Made by a program: the position numbers and the translations under genes. Shown here piece by piece: positions 1 through 9,144 of a stretch of DNA of 64,000 bases (positions within the stretch are counted from its first letter, which is position 1; every line of letters begins with the position of its first letter). The notes under the pieces are model-generated. The model saw nothing but the letters and a program-made list of their open reading frames with translations. It did not search any database and was not told the DNA's origin. This DNA comes from Sulfitobacter sp. OXR-159 (GTDB lineage: Bacteria > Pseudomonadota > Alphaproteobacteria > Rhodobacterales > Rhodobacteraceae). Location: positions 1,125,001 to 1,189,000 of the forward strand of contig NZ_CP139707.1 of assembly GCF_034377145.1 (NCBI RefSeq), in the 5' to 3' direction.

Positions 1-232
1 TCAAGAACAGCCAAACGCGCCCCGCGCCCTGTTTGCCAATCGCGGCCTTTTGCTGGTCGTCATCGGCTCGGGCCAGAATGAACCCCGTCTGCGCGCCGGG
101 CGGGGTGACGCGCACCCAGCGTTTGCGGCCCTGATCAACGTCTTCGGTGAGGTCGAACCCCATGACGCCACAGTAGAAATCGATTCCCGCGTCATAGTCA
201 GGAACGATCAAGGTTATCGCAGAGAGATGCAT
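1..232 (-). CDS. VOC (glyoxalase/bleomycin-resistance) family protein, C-terminal part missing
   Basis: The minus strand reads from an ATG at 232 through the left edge without a stop (77 codons visible). The start MHLSAITLIVPDYD followed by AIDFYCGVMGFDL-type spacing is the usual first beta-alpha-beta unit of the vicinal oxygen chelate fold, in which a metal-binding His sits near the N terminus. Substrate cannot be told from this fragment; such small proteins include glyoxalases, dioxygenases and antibiotic-binding proteins. It lies downstream of pyc on the same strand, beyond a GC hairpin at 249-275, so it may form its own unit. The gene is cut by the window edge, not broken. Confidence 0.8.
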   Translation of the reverse strand, partial: MHLSAITLIVPDYDAGIDFYCGVMGFDLTEDVDQGRKRWVRVTPPGAQTGFILARADDDQQKAAIGKQGAGRVWLFL

Positions 233-248
233 CGTCTCGCTCCAAGCG

Positions 249-275
249 GCGGGCGCGGGAGAAGGCCGCGCCCGC
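249..275 (-). terminator. GC-rich hairpin after pyc
   Basis: A perfect 10-bp stem (249-258 with 266-275) with a 7-base loop starts eight bases beyond the pyc stop codon on the minus strand. No U-run follows, so it may stop transcription weakly or protect the 3' end. The same kind of GC hairpin without a U-run follows the PAS gene (5067-5091) and the redoxin gene (25300-25325). Confidence 0.45.
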
Positions 276-282
276 AGGTGGT

Positions 283-3200
283 TTACTCTAGTTCAACAAG
301 CAGGTCCTTGGCGTCGATCTGACCACCGGCCTGAACATGCACGGCCTTTACCACTGCATCACGCTCTGCATGCAGGCCCGTTTCCATCTTCATCGCTTCA
401 ATGGTCAAAATCAGGTCGCCCGCCTTGATCTTTTGTCCTTCCTTAACCCCGACAGAGGCCACGACTCCCGGCATTGGCGCACCGATGTGGTTGGCGTTGC
501 CGGGCTCAGCCTTGGGCCGCTGCACGGTGGCGTCCTTGACCAGACGGTTCGCCACACGGATCACCCGCGGCTGGCCGTTCAACTCAAAGAAGACCTTCAC
601 TTCGCCATCTTCACCGGCCTCGGATTCGGCCTGCAGGCGGATCTCCAACGTCTTGCCGGGGTCGATCTCGGCCGAGATTTCAGCGCCCGGCTCCATGCCA
701 TAGAAGAACGTATGCGTGGGCAGGGTGCGGACCGGACCATAGACGCGGTGGCGGCCCATGTAGTCGAGGAAAACCTTAGGATACATGAGGTAGCCGCAGA
801 GATCCTCATCATCGATCTGCATGCCGTCCAATTGCTCGGACAGTTCCTTGCGCAGGGCCTCAAGATCGACGGGCTCCAGATGTTTGCCGGGGCGTTCGGT
901 GTTTGGTGTCTCACCTTTCAGCACTTTCTTGACGATGCCTGCCGGAAAACCGTTGGGCGGCTGGCCCAGATTGCCGCGCATCATGTCGATCACGCTGTCG
1001 GGGAAGGACACATCGACGTTCGGGTCTTCGACCTGCGCCCGGGTCAGCCCTTGGGAAACCATCATCAAGGCCATGTCGCCCACAACCTTGGACGAGGGCG
1101 TGACTTTGACGATATCGCCGAACATCTGGTTCACATCCGCGTAGGTCCGCGCCACCTCGGGCCAGCGGTCCTCCAACCCCATGGAGGCGGCCTGCGCCTT
1201 GAGGTTCGTGAACTGACCGCCGGGCATTTCGTGCAAATAGACCTCGGAGGAGGGCGCCTGCATGCCGGTTTCGAATGCCGCGTAGTGACCGCGGACTTCT
1301 TCCCAGTAATCAGAGATTTCGCGCACGGCCTTCATGTCGATTCCGGTGTCGCGGTCTGTGTGTTGCAGAGCCGAAACCACGGTGCCGAGCGTCGCCTGCG
1401 AGGTGTTGCCAGAAAGCGCATCCATCGCGCAATCGACAGCGTCTACCCCCGCCTCAGAGGCCGCGAGGATCGTGGCGGTGGCGCTGCCTGCGGTGTCATG
1501 GGTGTGGAAGTGGATCGGCAGACCAACCTCGGATTTCAGCGCTTTGACCAATGCGCGGGCTTGGGCGGGTTTCAGCAGACCGGCCATGTCTTTCAGCCCC
1601 AGCACATGCGCGCCGGCGGCTTTCAAATCCTTGCCCATGTTGACGTAATACTGAAGGTCGTATTTCGCGCGATCCGGATCGAAAATGTCGCCAGTGTAGC
1701 AGATCGTGCCTTCGCAGACCTTGCCGGAGGAGATCACCGCATCCATCGCCACGCGCATGTTCTCAACCCAGTTCAGGCTGTCGAAAACGCGGAAGACATC
1801 GACGCCGGTATTCGCCGCTGTCGCGACGAATTTCTGCACAACGTTGTCGGGATAGTTGGTATAGCCCACGCCGTTGGAGGCGCGCAGCAGCATCTGGGTC
1901 ATCACATTGGGCAGGGCCGCGCGCAGATCGCGCAGGCGTTGCCACGGGCATTCCTGCAAAAAGCGGTAGGCCACATCAAAGGTAGCGCCGCCCCAGCATT
2001 CGACAGAGAAAAGCTGCGGCAGATTGGCGGCATAGGCGGGGGCCACCTTGATCATATCCAAGCTGCGCATCCGGGTCGCCAGAAGCGACTGATGCGCGTC
2101 GCGCATGGTGGTGTCGGTGATCAGCAACTGACGTTGTTGCCCCATCCAATCGGCCACGGCCTGCGGGCCTTTTTGCTCCAGCAGGTTGCGTGTGCCCATC
2201 TGCGGCTCGCCACGCAGCACGGGCGGTTTGGGATCGCGAACATGGGCAGCAGGCAGGGCGTGGCCCTTGGTCTCGGGATGACCGTTGACGGTGATGTCGG
2301 CGATATAGGTCAGCACCTTGGTGGCACGGTCGCGGCGCTGCTTGAAGTTGAAAAGCTCCGGCGTCTCGTCGATGAACTTGGTGGTGTATTCATTGTTCAA
2401 AAACGTCGGGTGCTTCAGCAAGTTTTCGACAAAGGCGATGTTGGTTGACACGCCGCGCACGCGGAATTCGCGCAAGGCGCGGTCCATCCGCGCAATCGCC
2501 ATCTCGGGCGTGGGTGCCTTGGCCGTGACCTTGGTCAGCAGACTGTCGTAGTAGCGCGTGATCACCCCGCCCGCGTATGCCGTGCCACCATCAAGGCGGA
2601 TGCCCATGCCGGTGGCCGAGCGGTAGGCGGTGATGCGGCCATAGTCGGGGATAAAGTTATTCTGCGGGTCTTCGGTGGTCACGCGGGTTTGAAGGGCGTG
2701 ACCGGTGAGGGTGATGTCCTCCTGCCGTGTCTTGCCCGTGGCTTCGGCGAGCGATTTGCCCTCGGCGATGAGGATTTGGGCGCGGACGATGTCGATGCCG
2801 GTGACCTCTTCAGTGACGGTATGTTCGACCTGCACGCGCGGGTTTACTTCGATGAAGTAGAATTTGCCGTCGTCCATATCCATCAGGAATTCGACGGTGC
2901 CGGCGCATTCATAGTTCACATGGGCACAGATTTTTCGGCCAAGCTCGCAAATCTCGGCGCGTTGGTCTTCGGAAAGGTATGGCGCGGGGGCGCGCTCGAC
3001 CACCTTCTGGTTGCGGCGCTGGACAGAGCAGTCGCGCTCATAGAGGTGGTAGATATCCCCCTGTTTGTCGCCGAGAATTTGCACTTCGACGTGGCGCGCG
3101 CGCAGGATCATCTTCTCCAAATAACCCTCGCCATTGCCAAAGGCGGCTTCGGCCTCGCGACGGCCTTCGCGGACTTTTTCTTCGAGTTCCTTTTCCGACA

Positions 3201-3723
3201 TGATCGGGCGCATGCCACGACCGCCCCCGCCCCATGAGGCTTTGAGCATCAGGGGATAGCCGACTTCCTTCGCCTCAGCGCGGATTGCGTCCATGTCGTC
3301 ACCCAGCACTTCGGTCGCAGGAATGACCGGCACGCCCGCTTCCATGGCAACGCGGCGGGCGGAGGCTTTGTCGCCCAAAGCGCGCATGGTTTCGGCGCGG
3401 GGGCCGATGAAGGTGATGCCGTTCTGCTCGCAGGCATCGACGAACTCGGGGTTCTCTGAAAGCAGACCGTAGCCGGGGTGGATCGCGTCAGCGCCTGCGG
3501 CCTTGGCCACGCGGATCATCTCGTCGATGCTGAGATAGGCGGCGACGGGGCCGAGGCCCTCGCCGATGCGGTAGGCCTCATCCGCCTTGAACCGATGCAG
3601 GCCTAGCTTGTCTTCTTCGGCGTAGACCGCGACCGTTTTCTTGCCCATCTCATTGGCGGCGCGCATGATGCGGATCGCAATCTCTCCGCGGTTGGCGATC
3701 AGGATCTTTTTGAAATCGGTCAC
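283..3723 (-). CDS. pyc: Pyruvate carboxylase
   Basis: This 1146-residue biotin enzyme carboxylates pyruvate to oxaloacetate with ATP and bicarbonate, refilling the TCA cycle. All expected parts are present in order: an N-terminal biotin carboxylase domain (start KKILIANRGEIA; ATP-grasp loop KASWGGGGRG at 161-170), a carboxyltransferase domain beginning with TDTTMRDAHQS near residue 540-550, and a C-terminal biotinyl domain with EAMKMET, where K1112 is the lysine that carries biotin. Length matches single-chain bacterial and mitochondrial pyruvate carboxylases. The start codon is GTG (3721-3723) with GGGGAG just upstream. It lies 101 bases downstream of the lldD-like gene on the same strand, so co-transcription of two pyruvate/lactate-linked genes is possible. 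Confidence 0.97.
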   Translation of the reverse strand: MTDFKKILIANRGEIAIRIMRAANEMGKKTVAVYAEEDKLGLHRFKADEAYRIGEGLGPVAAYLSIDEMIRVAKAAGADAIHPGYGLLSENPEFVDACEQNGITFIGPRAETMRALGDKASARRVAMEAGVPVIPATEVLGDDMDAIRAEAKEVGYPLMLKASWGGGGRGMRPIMSEKELEEKVREGRREAEAAFGNGEGYLEKMILRARHVEVQILGDKQGDIYHLYERDCSVQRRNQKVVERAPAPYLSEDQRAEICELGRKICAHVNYECAGTVEFLMDMDDGKFYFIEVNPRVQVEHTVTEEVTGIDIVRAQILIAEGKSLAEATGKTRQEDITLTGHALQTRVTTEDPQNNFIPDYGRITAYRSATGMGIRLDGGTAYAGGVITRYYDSLLTKVTAKAPTPEMAIARMDRALREFRVRGVSTNIAFVENLLKHPTFLNNEYTTKFIDETPELFNFKQRRDRATKVLTYIADITVNGHPETKGHALPAAHVRDPKPPVLRGEPQMGTRNLLEQKGPQAVADWMGQQRQLLITDTTMRDAHQSLLATRMRSLDMIKVAPAYAANLPQLFSVECWGGATFDVAYRFLQECPWQRLRDLRAALPNVMTQMLLRASNGVGYTNYPDNVVQKFVATAANTGVDVFRVFDSLNWVENMRVAMDAVISSGKVCEGTICYTGDIFDPDRAKYDLQYYVNMGKDLKAAGAHVLGLKDMAGLLKPAQARALVKALKSEVGLPIHFHTHDTAGSATATILAASEAGVDAVDCAMDALSGNTSQATLGTVVSALQHTDRDTGIDMKAVREISDYWEEVRGHYAAFETGMQAPSSEVYLHEMPGGQFTNLKAQAASMGLEDRWPEVARTYADVNQMFGDIVKVTPSSKVVGDMALMMVSQGLTRAQVEDPNVDVSFPDSVIDMMRGNLGQPPNGFPAGIVKKVLKGETPNTERPGKHLEPVDLEALRKELSEQLDGMQIDDEDLCGYLMYPKVFLDYMGRHRVYGPVRTLPTHTFFYGMEPGAEISAEIDPGKTLEIRLQAESEAGEDGEVKVFFELNGQPRVIRVANRLVKDATVQRPKAEPGNANHIGAPMPGVVASVGVKEGQKIKAGDLILTIEAMKMETGLHAERDAVVKAVHVQAGGQIDAKDLLVELE

Positions 3724-3824
3724 TCGTTGGTCTCCCCTGCTGGATTTAACGGCAGCTTAGGGATGCTGCGGTGCAGCGCAAGGGGGCTGTGGCCGTCTTT
3801 GTCACATTTCTGCAAGCTTTCCGA

Positions 3825-4973
3825 TCAGAGCGGCGAGAGATCGAAGGGGGCGGGCAGGTCGCGCAGGTTGCCTGCGCCCAACTGCCCCATATTGGCAGTA
3901 AGATCGCGCGCGAGCAGATCGATCAGGTGATCAACCCCGCGGGGCCCGAGTGCGGCGAGGGCAAAGTGGAAAGCCCGGCCCAGCATGACGAAATCCGCGC
4001 CGAGCGCGAAGGCGCGCAGAATGTCGAGACCCGATTCCACGCCGCTGTCAAAGATCACCGGCAGTTTCGTGGCCGCACGAATGGCGGGCAGCGCCTCGGC
4101 GCTGGCCGGGGCTGCGTCGAACTGACGGCCCGCGTGGTTCGAGACCCAGATCGCATCCGCGCCGGCTTTCTCTAGGGCGGTCGCATCTTCTGGGCGCAAG
4201 ACACCTTTGATCACCAGCGGGCCATCCCAATGGGCGCGCAGCCAGTGCAGATAGTCCCAATCGGGCGCGGTGCGCAGCAGATAGCCGACATGGGCGGTTG
4301 GCGGTAGGTTCGCGCTGGCCGTGCCTTCCGTATATTTATCGAGCATCTTCATATGGGGCAGGCCACGCCGCGCCATGCCCATGGCCCACGCGGGCCGCAT
4401 CGCCACCTGTGCCATCAGGCGGGGGGTAAGCTTGGGCGGGCTGGTCAGGCCAGAGCGGGTCTGCCGCTCACGGCGCGAGGCCACTGGAACATCGACGGTG
4501 AGGACCAGTGTGGTAAAACCCGCGGCCTTGGCGCGGGCCAGCATGTCGGTGCGAATCTCGGGGTCGCGCGGGGGGTAGAGTTGGAACCAACCATGCGCGC
4601 CCAGATGGGGTGCAACATCTTCGGGGCTTGTGGCGGCCACAGTGGAAAGGCCAAAGGGAATGCCCGCCCGATCCGCCGCGCGGGCAAGGTGTGCTTCGGC
4701 ATCGGGCCAGATCAGGCCGGACATGCCCAAAGGGGACATTCCGAAGGGCAGGGGCAGCTTTTGCCCCATCAACTCAACGCTGAGATCGGGGGAGAATTCA
4801 CCGTGCAACACCGATGGCATGAGCCCGACACGGTCCAAGGCCGCGCGGTTGCGGTGTTTGGTGGCCTCGGTCCCGGTCGCGGAATCAAGGTATTCCCAAA
4901 CGAATTTAGGCAGGCGCGATTGCGCGCGGCTGCGCAGGTCCGATAGGGCGGGATAGGTTGCATGTAGGTCCAT
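3825..4973 (-). CDS. lldD: FMN-dependent alpha-hydroxy-acid dehydrogenase (L-lactate dehydrogenase-like)
   Basis: The 382-residue protein belongs to the family that oxidises L-2-hydroxy acids (lactate, glycolate, mandelate) to 2-oxo acids using FMN. The signature SNHAGRQ lies at 278-284, with H280 as the expected catalytic base and R283 as a substrate carboxylate ligand. The C-terminal FMN phosphate-binding stretch FDSGVESGLDILRAFALGAD is also present. No signal peptide is visible, so a cytoplasmic or membrane-face location is likely. It sits directly upstream of pyc on the same strand, which would fit lactate to pyruvate to oxaloacetate, but the true substrate cannot be fixed from sequence and glycolate oxidase-like activity is an alternative. 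Confidence 0.88.
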   Translation of the reverse strand: MDLHATYPALSDLRSRAQSRLPKFVWEYLDSATGTEATKHRNRAALDRVGLMPSVLHGEFSPDLSVELMGQKLPLPFGMSPLGMSGLIWPDAEAHLARAADRAGIPFGLSTVAATSPEDVAPHLGAHGWFQLYPPRDPEIRTDMLARAKAAGFTTLVLTVDVPVASRRERQTRSGLTSPPKLTPRLMAQVAMRPAWAMGMARRGLPHMKMLDKYTEGTASANLPPTAHVGYLLRTAPDWDYLHWLRAHWDGPLVIKGVLRPEDATALEKAGADAIWVSNHAGRQFDAAPASAEALPAIRAATKLPVIFDSGVESGLDILRAFALGADFVMLGRAFHFALAALGPRGVDHLIDLLARDLTANMGQLGAGNLRDLPAPFDLSPL

Positions 4974-5066
4974 GGCGGCATTTGCGCCAAAGGGTTACGG
5001 ATTGTCCAGATAGAGAAGAAGCGCGGAGATCGAGCCGGCGCCCCGCCGTCGGCGTAAGGGCGCCGC

Positions 5067-5091
5067 GCGGGCGGCGTGGTTTGCCGCCCGC
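5067..5091 (-). terminator. GC-rich hairpin after the PAS gene
   Basis: A perfect 9-bp stem (5067-5075 with 5083-5091) and a 7-base loop begin five bases past the PAS-protein stop codon on the minus strand. There is no U-run, so termination strength is uncertain. Confidence 0.45.
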
Positions 5092-5095
5092 CGGC

Positions 5096-5869
5096 TTACT
5101 GGCGGAAAACTGACCGGGCGAGCGGTGCTGCTTCGCTGATCTTACGGTTCGGTGCGGTGGGTAGATTGCCGGCCATATCCACAAGTGCTGCGATGGCCGC
5201 TTCGATTTCATCGCTGTCGCCGTTGGTCCCCCCATCCATATCGATCAAATGCAGGGTCGGGGACGCCTCGGCATCCAGACGTTCCTGCGCGATCGACCGG
5301 AGCTCTTGCATGGTGCTGTCGATGGCGCGGCAAAGCCCGGCCAGCATTCCCGCCGATCCGGTGAGTTTCGCCGGGTCGATCAACCCTTTCTCAGCGGCAT
5401 CCAGCACCGTCGAAATTTGTTCGAGTTTGAACGAAGAGGTCGCCGCGAAATAGCGCACATCCTCAAAAGCGAGGGTATCGCGGTTATCCCGTTGCACCCG
5501 TTCAACGACAATGGCGCTGCCCACAACCCGATCAATGCCGCGGTAAGACTGGATATAATGCAGCGTGGTGTCCCAGATCAGCGGCCCACGCGGCATATGC
5601 AGCATCTCACGGTAGCGGATTTGACCTGCGTTTGAGACGCAGCGCGCATAGCGTTCATTGACCGCCTCAGCCTCTTCATAGGGCATTAAACTGTGCAGGG
5701 GGCGGTTTATCACCTCATCCATCACCATGCCGCTGTGCGCTTCATGGGCGGTGTTTAGGGCAAGAAGTTCGAAGTGCCCGCTGTCGGCGTTCAATTCCGC
5801 AATGAACATCGGCAGCTTGAACCGGTCAATCTCTCGGCGCAGTACCGAAGTATCATCATTTCTGAACAT
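5096..5869 (-). CDS. PAS-domain sensory protein without recognisable output domain
   Basis: The 257-residue protein has an N-terminal PAS-like region (about residues 14-125: FIAELNADSGHFELLALN, then HSGMVMDEVINRPLHSLMP, ending in the strand WDTTLHYIQSYRGIDRVVGSAIVVERV). The C-terminal half is helical and acidic, with FAATSSFKLEQISTVLDAAEKGLI, and I cannot match it to a kinase, GGDEF, HTH or methyl-accepting domain. It may work as a small-molecule or redox sensor that binds a partner. The upstream gene is divergent (uvrD helicase), with 188 bases shared. The start is supported by GAGAGGAAC just before the ATG at 5869. The function is not known. Confidence 0.75.
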   Translation of the reverse strand: MFRNDDTSVLRREIDRFKLPMFIAELNADSGHFELLALNTAHEAHSGMVMDEVINRPLHSLMPYEEAEAVNERYARCVSNAGQIRYREMLHMPRGPLIWDTTLHYIQSYRGIDRVVGSAIVVERVQRDNRDTLAFEDVRYFAATSSFKLEQISTVLDAAEKGLIDPAKLTGSAGMLAGLCRAIDSTMQELRSIAQERLDAEASPTLHLIDMDGGTNGDSDEIEAAIAALVDMAGNLPTAPNRKISEAAPLARSVFRQ

Positions 5870-6057
5870 GAGCGGTTCCTCTCGTTTGTCGTTGTGTCAT
5901 CACATTGGCCCCAAAGCATTATCAACGGGTAAAGATTTGCCCTGCATTTGAAATTCCCGGTCATTGCGCTCCCGCCCCATGACGCCTAATAGTCTTTCGA
6001 AGGAACATTTGCGGAACGTCTCTTTATCTCGTATCGCGGACGCGCTAGATTGTGGGC

Positions 6058-8475
6058 ATGAGTGATTTTGACGAAATGGACGCCTTTGAGGGCGCTTCCC
6101 TGTCCGCCCGCGCCATGGCTGCGCGCCCGCAGCCTTATCTGGAGGGGTTGAATCCCGCCCAGCGTGCGGCGGTCGAGACATTGGACGGCCCTGTGTTGAT
6201 GCTTGCCGGGGCGGGCACTGGTAAAACGCGGGCGCTGACGGCGCGAATCGTGCATCTGCTCAACACCGGGCGCGCACGGCCGCATGAGGTGTTGGCGGTC
6301 ACCTTCACCAACAAAGCCGCGCGGGAGATGAAGAACCGCGTGGGTCAGATGCTAGGCCAGCAGGTGGAGGGGATGCCGTGGCTGGGCACGTTCCACGCGA
6401 TCTGCGTCAAGCTGCTGCGGCGCCATGCGGAATTGGTGGGGCTGAAAAGCAATTTCACGATCCTCGATACGGATGACCAGCTGCGTTTGCTTAAGCAGTT
6501 GGTCGCCGCAGAGGGGATCGACGACAAACGCTGGCCCGCGCGGATGCTGGCGGGGATCATCGACGGCTGGAAGAACCGCGCCCTGACCCCCGATAAGGTT
6601 CCAAGTGCGGATGCCGGGGCCTATAACCACCGTGGGCCGGAGATTTACGCGCAATATCAACGCCGTCTGGTTGAACTGAACGCCACCGACTTCGGTGATC
6701 TGCTGCTGCATATGGTGACGATTTTTCAGGCGCACCCGGATGTGCTGGCCCAGTATCAGCGCTGGTTCAAATATATCCTCGTCGACGAATATCAGGATAC
6801 CAACGTGGCCCAATACCTGTGGCTGCGGCTGCTAGCGCAGGGGCACAAGAATATTTGTTGCGTCGGTGACGACGACCAGTCGATCTATGGTTGGCGCGGG
6901 GCCGAGGTGGGCAACATCCTGCGGTTTGAGACGGATTTCCCCGGCGCCCATGTGGTGAAGCTCGAGCAGAATTACCGCTCGACCCCGCATATTTTGGCCG
7001 CCGCGTCAGGCGTGATCGCGGGCAATGAGGGGCGGTTGGGCAAGACCCTGTGGACCGAAGAGACCGAGGGCGAAAAGGTGCGCCTGATCGGCCATTGGGA
7101 TGGTGAGGAAGAGGCGCGCTGGATCGGGGATGAGATCGAATCCGCACAGCGCGGCACAAGGGGGCTCAGCCCGTTCTCGCTGGACGATATGGCGATTCTG
7201 GTCCGGGCAAGCCATCAGATGCGCGCCTTTGAGGACCGGTTTTTGACCATCGGCTTGCCCTACAAGGTGATCGGTGGCCCCCGATTCTATGAGCGTTTGG
7301 AAATCCGCGATGCCATGGCCTATTTCCGCGTAGTCACCAGCCCCGACGATGATCTGGCCTTTGAGCGGATCGTGAACACGCCAAAGCGCGGTTTGGGTGA
7401 AAAGGCGCAGCAGAAAATCCAGCGCACCGCGCGCGAACATGGGGTGAACCTTGTCGAAGGGGCGCGAATTCTCTTGGCACACGGGGGGATCAGCGGCAAA
7501 GGGGCAGCACAACTGCGGCTGTTGATTGACGGGATCGACCGTTGGGCAGCAATGCTGCAAGGCCCGCGGATCGAGATCAGCGAAGACGACTCGGTACTTG
7601 ATGATGGCGCGGCGCCGCTGCGGGTCGACTACGGCCCGCCCGAGGTCTCTCATGTTGAACTGGCCGAAATGATTCTCGACGAAAGCGGCTATACCGGCAT
7701 GTGGCAGAATGACAAAACGCCCGAAGCGCCGGGACGGCTGGAAAACCTCAAGGAACTCGTCAAAGCCTTGGAGGGGTTCGAGAACCTGCAAGGCTTCCTC
7801 GAACATGTCAGCCTGATCATGGACAATGAACAGGAGGGCGATGGCGAGAAGGTCTCGATCATGACGCTTCATGCGGCCAAGGGATTGGAATTCCCTATGG
7901 TTTTCCTGCCGGGTTGGGAAGATGGATTGTTCCCCTCGCAGCGCTCGATGGATGAAAGCGGGTTAAAAGGGCTCGAAGAGGAGCGGCGGCTGGCCTATGT
8001 CGGCATCACCCGCGCCGAGCAGATTTGTACGATCTCTTTCGCTGCCAATCGCCGGGTCTTCGGCCAGTGGCAAAACGCGATGCCGTCGCGTTTCATTGAT
8101 GAGCTGCCCGAAGAACATGTGGATGTGCTGACCCCGCCGGGGCTTTACGGTGGTGGGTTCGGCGCCGCGATGCCGCAATCCGACCTGCATGACCGCGCGG
8201 CAAGCGCGAATGTCTATAACTCTCCGGGCTGGAAACGCCTGCAATCGCGCAGCGGGGCGCGGGGCACCAGCCAGCCGCGCGAAAGCCGAAATGTCACGAT
8301 CGACATGCAGGCGATCGCTGCCTTTGAAATGGGTGAGCGCGTTTTCCACGATAAATTCGGCTATGGCGAGGTGATTGGTATGGAGGGCGACAAGATGGAA
8401 GTCGCATTTGAAAAGGCCGGGACCAAGAAGGTCGTGTCGCGTTTTCTGACCGGTGGTAACGACGTGCCGTTCTAA
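6058..8475 (+). CDS. uvrD: ATP-dependent DNA helicase, UvrD/PcrA family
   Basis: An 805-residue superfamily 1A 3'-5' DNA helicase that unwinds DNA in nucleotide excision and mismatch repair and removes RecA or stalled complexes. Visible motifs are the Q-motif LNPAQRAAV, Walker A GAGTGKTR (51-58), motif II DEYQDTN near 243, motif III GDDDQSIYGWRGA, motif IV QNYRST, and motif VI YVGITRAE. The C-terminal tail ends in a small Tudor-like domain (GERVFHDKFGYGEVIGMEGDKMEVAFEKAGTKKVV), typical of PcrA/UvrD, which binds RNA polymerase in relatives. The ATG at 6058 is preferred over a GTG two codons earlier. It converges on the DUF1127/RNA unit whose terminator lies 56 bases beyond the stop. Confidence 0.95.
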   Translation: MSDFDEMDAFEGASLSARAMAARPQPYLEGLNPAQRAAVETLDGPVLMLAGAGTGKTRALTARIVHLLNTGRARPHEVLAVTFTNKAAREMKNRVGQMLGQQVEGMPWLGTFHAICVKLLRRHAELVGLKSNFTILDTDDQLRLLKQLVAAEGIDDKRWPARMLAGIIDGWKNRALTPDKVPSADAGAYNHRGPEIYAQYQRRLVELNATDFGDLLLHMVTIFQAHPDVLAQYQRWFKYILVDEYQDTNVAQYLWLRLLAQGHKNICCVGDDDQSIYGWRGAEVGNILRFETDFPGAHVVKLEQNYRSTPHILAAASGVIAGNEGRLGKTLWTEETEGEKVRLIGHWDGEEEARWIGDEIESAQRGTRGLSPFSLDDMAILVRASHQMRAFEDRFLTIGLPYKVIGGPRFYERLEIRDAMAYFRVVTSPDDDLAFERIVNTPKRGLGEKAQQKIQRTAREHGVNLVEGARILLAHGGISGKGAAQLRLLIDGIDRWAAMLQGPRIEISEDDSVLDDGAAPLRVDYGPPEVSHVELAEMILDESGYTGMWQNDKTPEAPGRLENLKELVKALEGFENLQGFLEHVSLIMDNEQEGDGEKVSIMTLHAAKGLEFPMVFLPGWEDGLFPSQRSMDESGLKGLEEERRLAYVGITRAEQICTISFAANRRVFGQWQNAMPSRFIDELPEEHVDVLTPPGLYGGGFGAAMPQSDLHDRAASANVYNSPGWKRLQSRSGARGTSQPRESRNVTIDMQAIAAFEMGERVFHDKFGYGEVIGMEGDKMEVAFEKAGTKKVVSRFLTGGNDVPF

Positions 8476-8530
8476 AGCGCCGTTGTACCGCTATGGCGAG
8501 GCTGTCAAAAGCCCGTCTAAACAAGGCCTT

Positions 8531-8572
8531 AAAAACAAAAACGACGACACCTTGGGAGGAAGGTGCCGCCGT
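8531..8572 (-). terminator. Rho-independent terminator ending the DUF1127/hairpin RNA unit
   Basis: On the minus strand a 13-bp stem (8560-8572 with 8541-8553, including G-U pairs) encloses the loop CCTCCC and is followed by a T-rich run of ten T and one G. It is the fourth and last hairpin of the array downstream of the DUF1127 gene, so it serves both as a CCUCC-loop RNA and as a terminator. Confidence 0.85.
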
Positions 8573-8699
8573 TTCTATGTCGGCCCGAAGCGTCGAGGGA
8601 GGGTCGGCTTCGGGTCTCCTTGCGGGGTCCGCCTCATTCAGGGAGGAGGAAGGTGACGCGCACCCCGACTTTCAGACGGCAGAACAGGGAGGGGTTCTG
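8541..8699 (-). ncRNA. Array 1: four CCUCC-loop hairpin RNAs (CcsR/cuckoo family) downstream of DUF1127 gene
   Basis: Read on the minus strand, four stem-loops follow the DUF1127 stop codon: 8680-8699 (6-bp stem, loop CCCTCCCT), 8624-8666 (longer, looser stem GGGGT/ACCCC, loop containing CCTCCTCCC), 8584-8614 (8-bp stem CCCGAAGC/GCTTCGGG, CCCTCCC in the loop) and 8541-8572 (13-bp stem, terminator). This copies the known Rhodobacter sphaeroides arrangement, where the DUF1127 gene RSP_6037 (ccaF1) is co-transcribed with the stress-induced sRNAs CcsR1-4, members of the cuckoo RNA family, whose loops resemble an anti-Shine-Dalgarno sequence. By analogy the transcript is probably processed into separate sRNAs that affect C1/glutathione metabolism and oxidative stress. 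The homology is inferred from layout and motif. Confidence 0.82.
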
Positions 8700-8720
8700 A
8701 CGTCCGATCTCTATCTCTGC

Positions 8721-8933
8721 TTAGCCGCGGGAAGATTCCCATGCGACGCGGCGCAGTTCGGAACGGCTCAGGCCAAGGTCGGCCAGTTCCCGGTTGCTCA
8801 ACGCGCTCAGACCGTCGAAAGTTTCACGGTACAGACGGTGCTGTTTGTAGCGGGTTGCCAGTGCTTCGAATGCGCCGCCGATACGGGCGAAGACGGAAGT
8901 TGTGTTTGCGGTTGTTGTGTTCATGTAAGCCAT
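8721..8933 (-). CDS. DUF1127 small RNA-associated protein (CcaF1-like)
   Basis: A 70-residue protein ending in the DUF1127 pattern TYRETFDGLSALSNRELADLGLSRSEL-like helix pair (here YRETFDGLSALSNRELADLG, then RSELRRVAWESSRG). DUF1127 proteins are tiny, arginine-rich and cytoplasmic; one from R. sphaeroides, CcaF1, binds RNA and takes part in maturation of the CcsR sRNAs. The gene is directly followed by four hairpins of that RNA family (8541-8699), supporting the same role here. The ATG at 8933 has AGAGG about 10 bases upstream; an internal ATG three codons later lacks good spacing. Confidence 0.88.
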   Translation of the reverse strand: MAYMNTTTANTTSVFARIGGAFEALATRYKQHRLYRETFDGLSALSNRELADLGLSRSELRRVAWESSRG

Positions 8934-8976
8934 TTCGGCGCCTCTTTTTTCATCGGTTAATCATCTCGTTGCGTGC

Positions 8977-9004
8977 TATTTACGCTCTTTCTGCATTTGC
9001 ACAA
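8977..9004 (-). promoter_or_regulatory. Candidate promoter for DUF1127/array 1
   Basis: On the minus strand TTGTGC (8999-9004) and TAAATA (8977-8982) are 16 bases apart and lie about 45 bases upstream of the DUF1127 start. In R. sphaeroides the equivalent unit is driven by RpoHI/RpoHII; I cannot decide from sequence whether this is a housekeeping or a heat-shock-type sigma promoter. Confidence 0.3.
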
Positions 9005-9144
9005 CGGGCATAAAGTCAATGCCGCTATGCAGAAATCGCATAGGTTTGGATTGGCGCAACTTATTGATTAGAAACGGTTTTGATCCTGCGGCGAAACGGC
9101 GCAACGTCATAAAACTGTCATATGGGGGTGGAGTGGGAAAAGGG

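Noticed and set aside
337-2448. 703-codon open frame antisense to pyc
   Set aside because: It mirrors the codon structure of pyc in a GC-rich genome and has a low-complexity His/Arg/Gly-rich composition; pyc is complete and conserved on the other strand.
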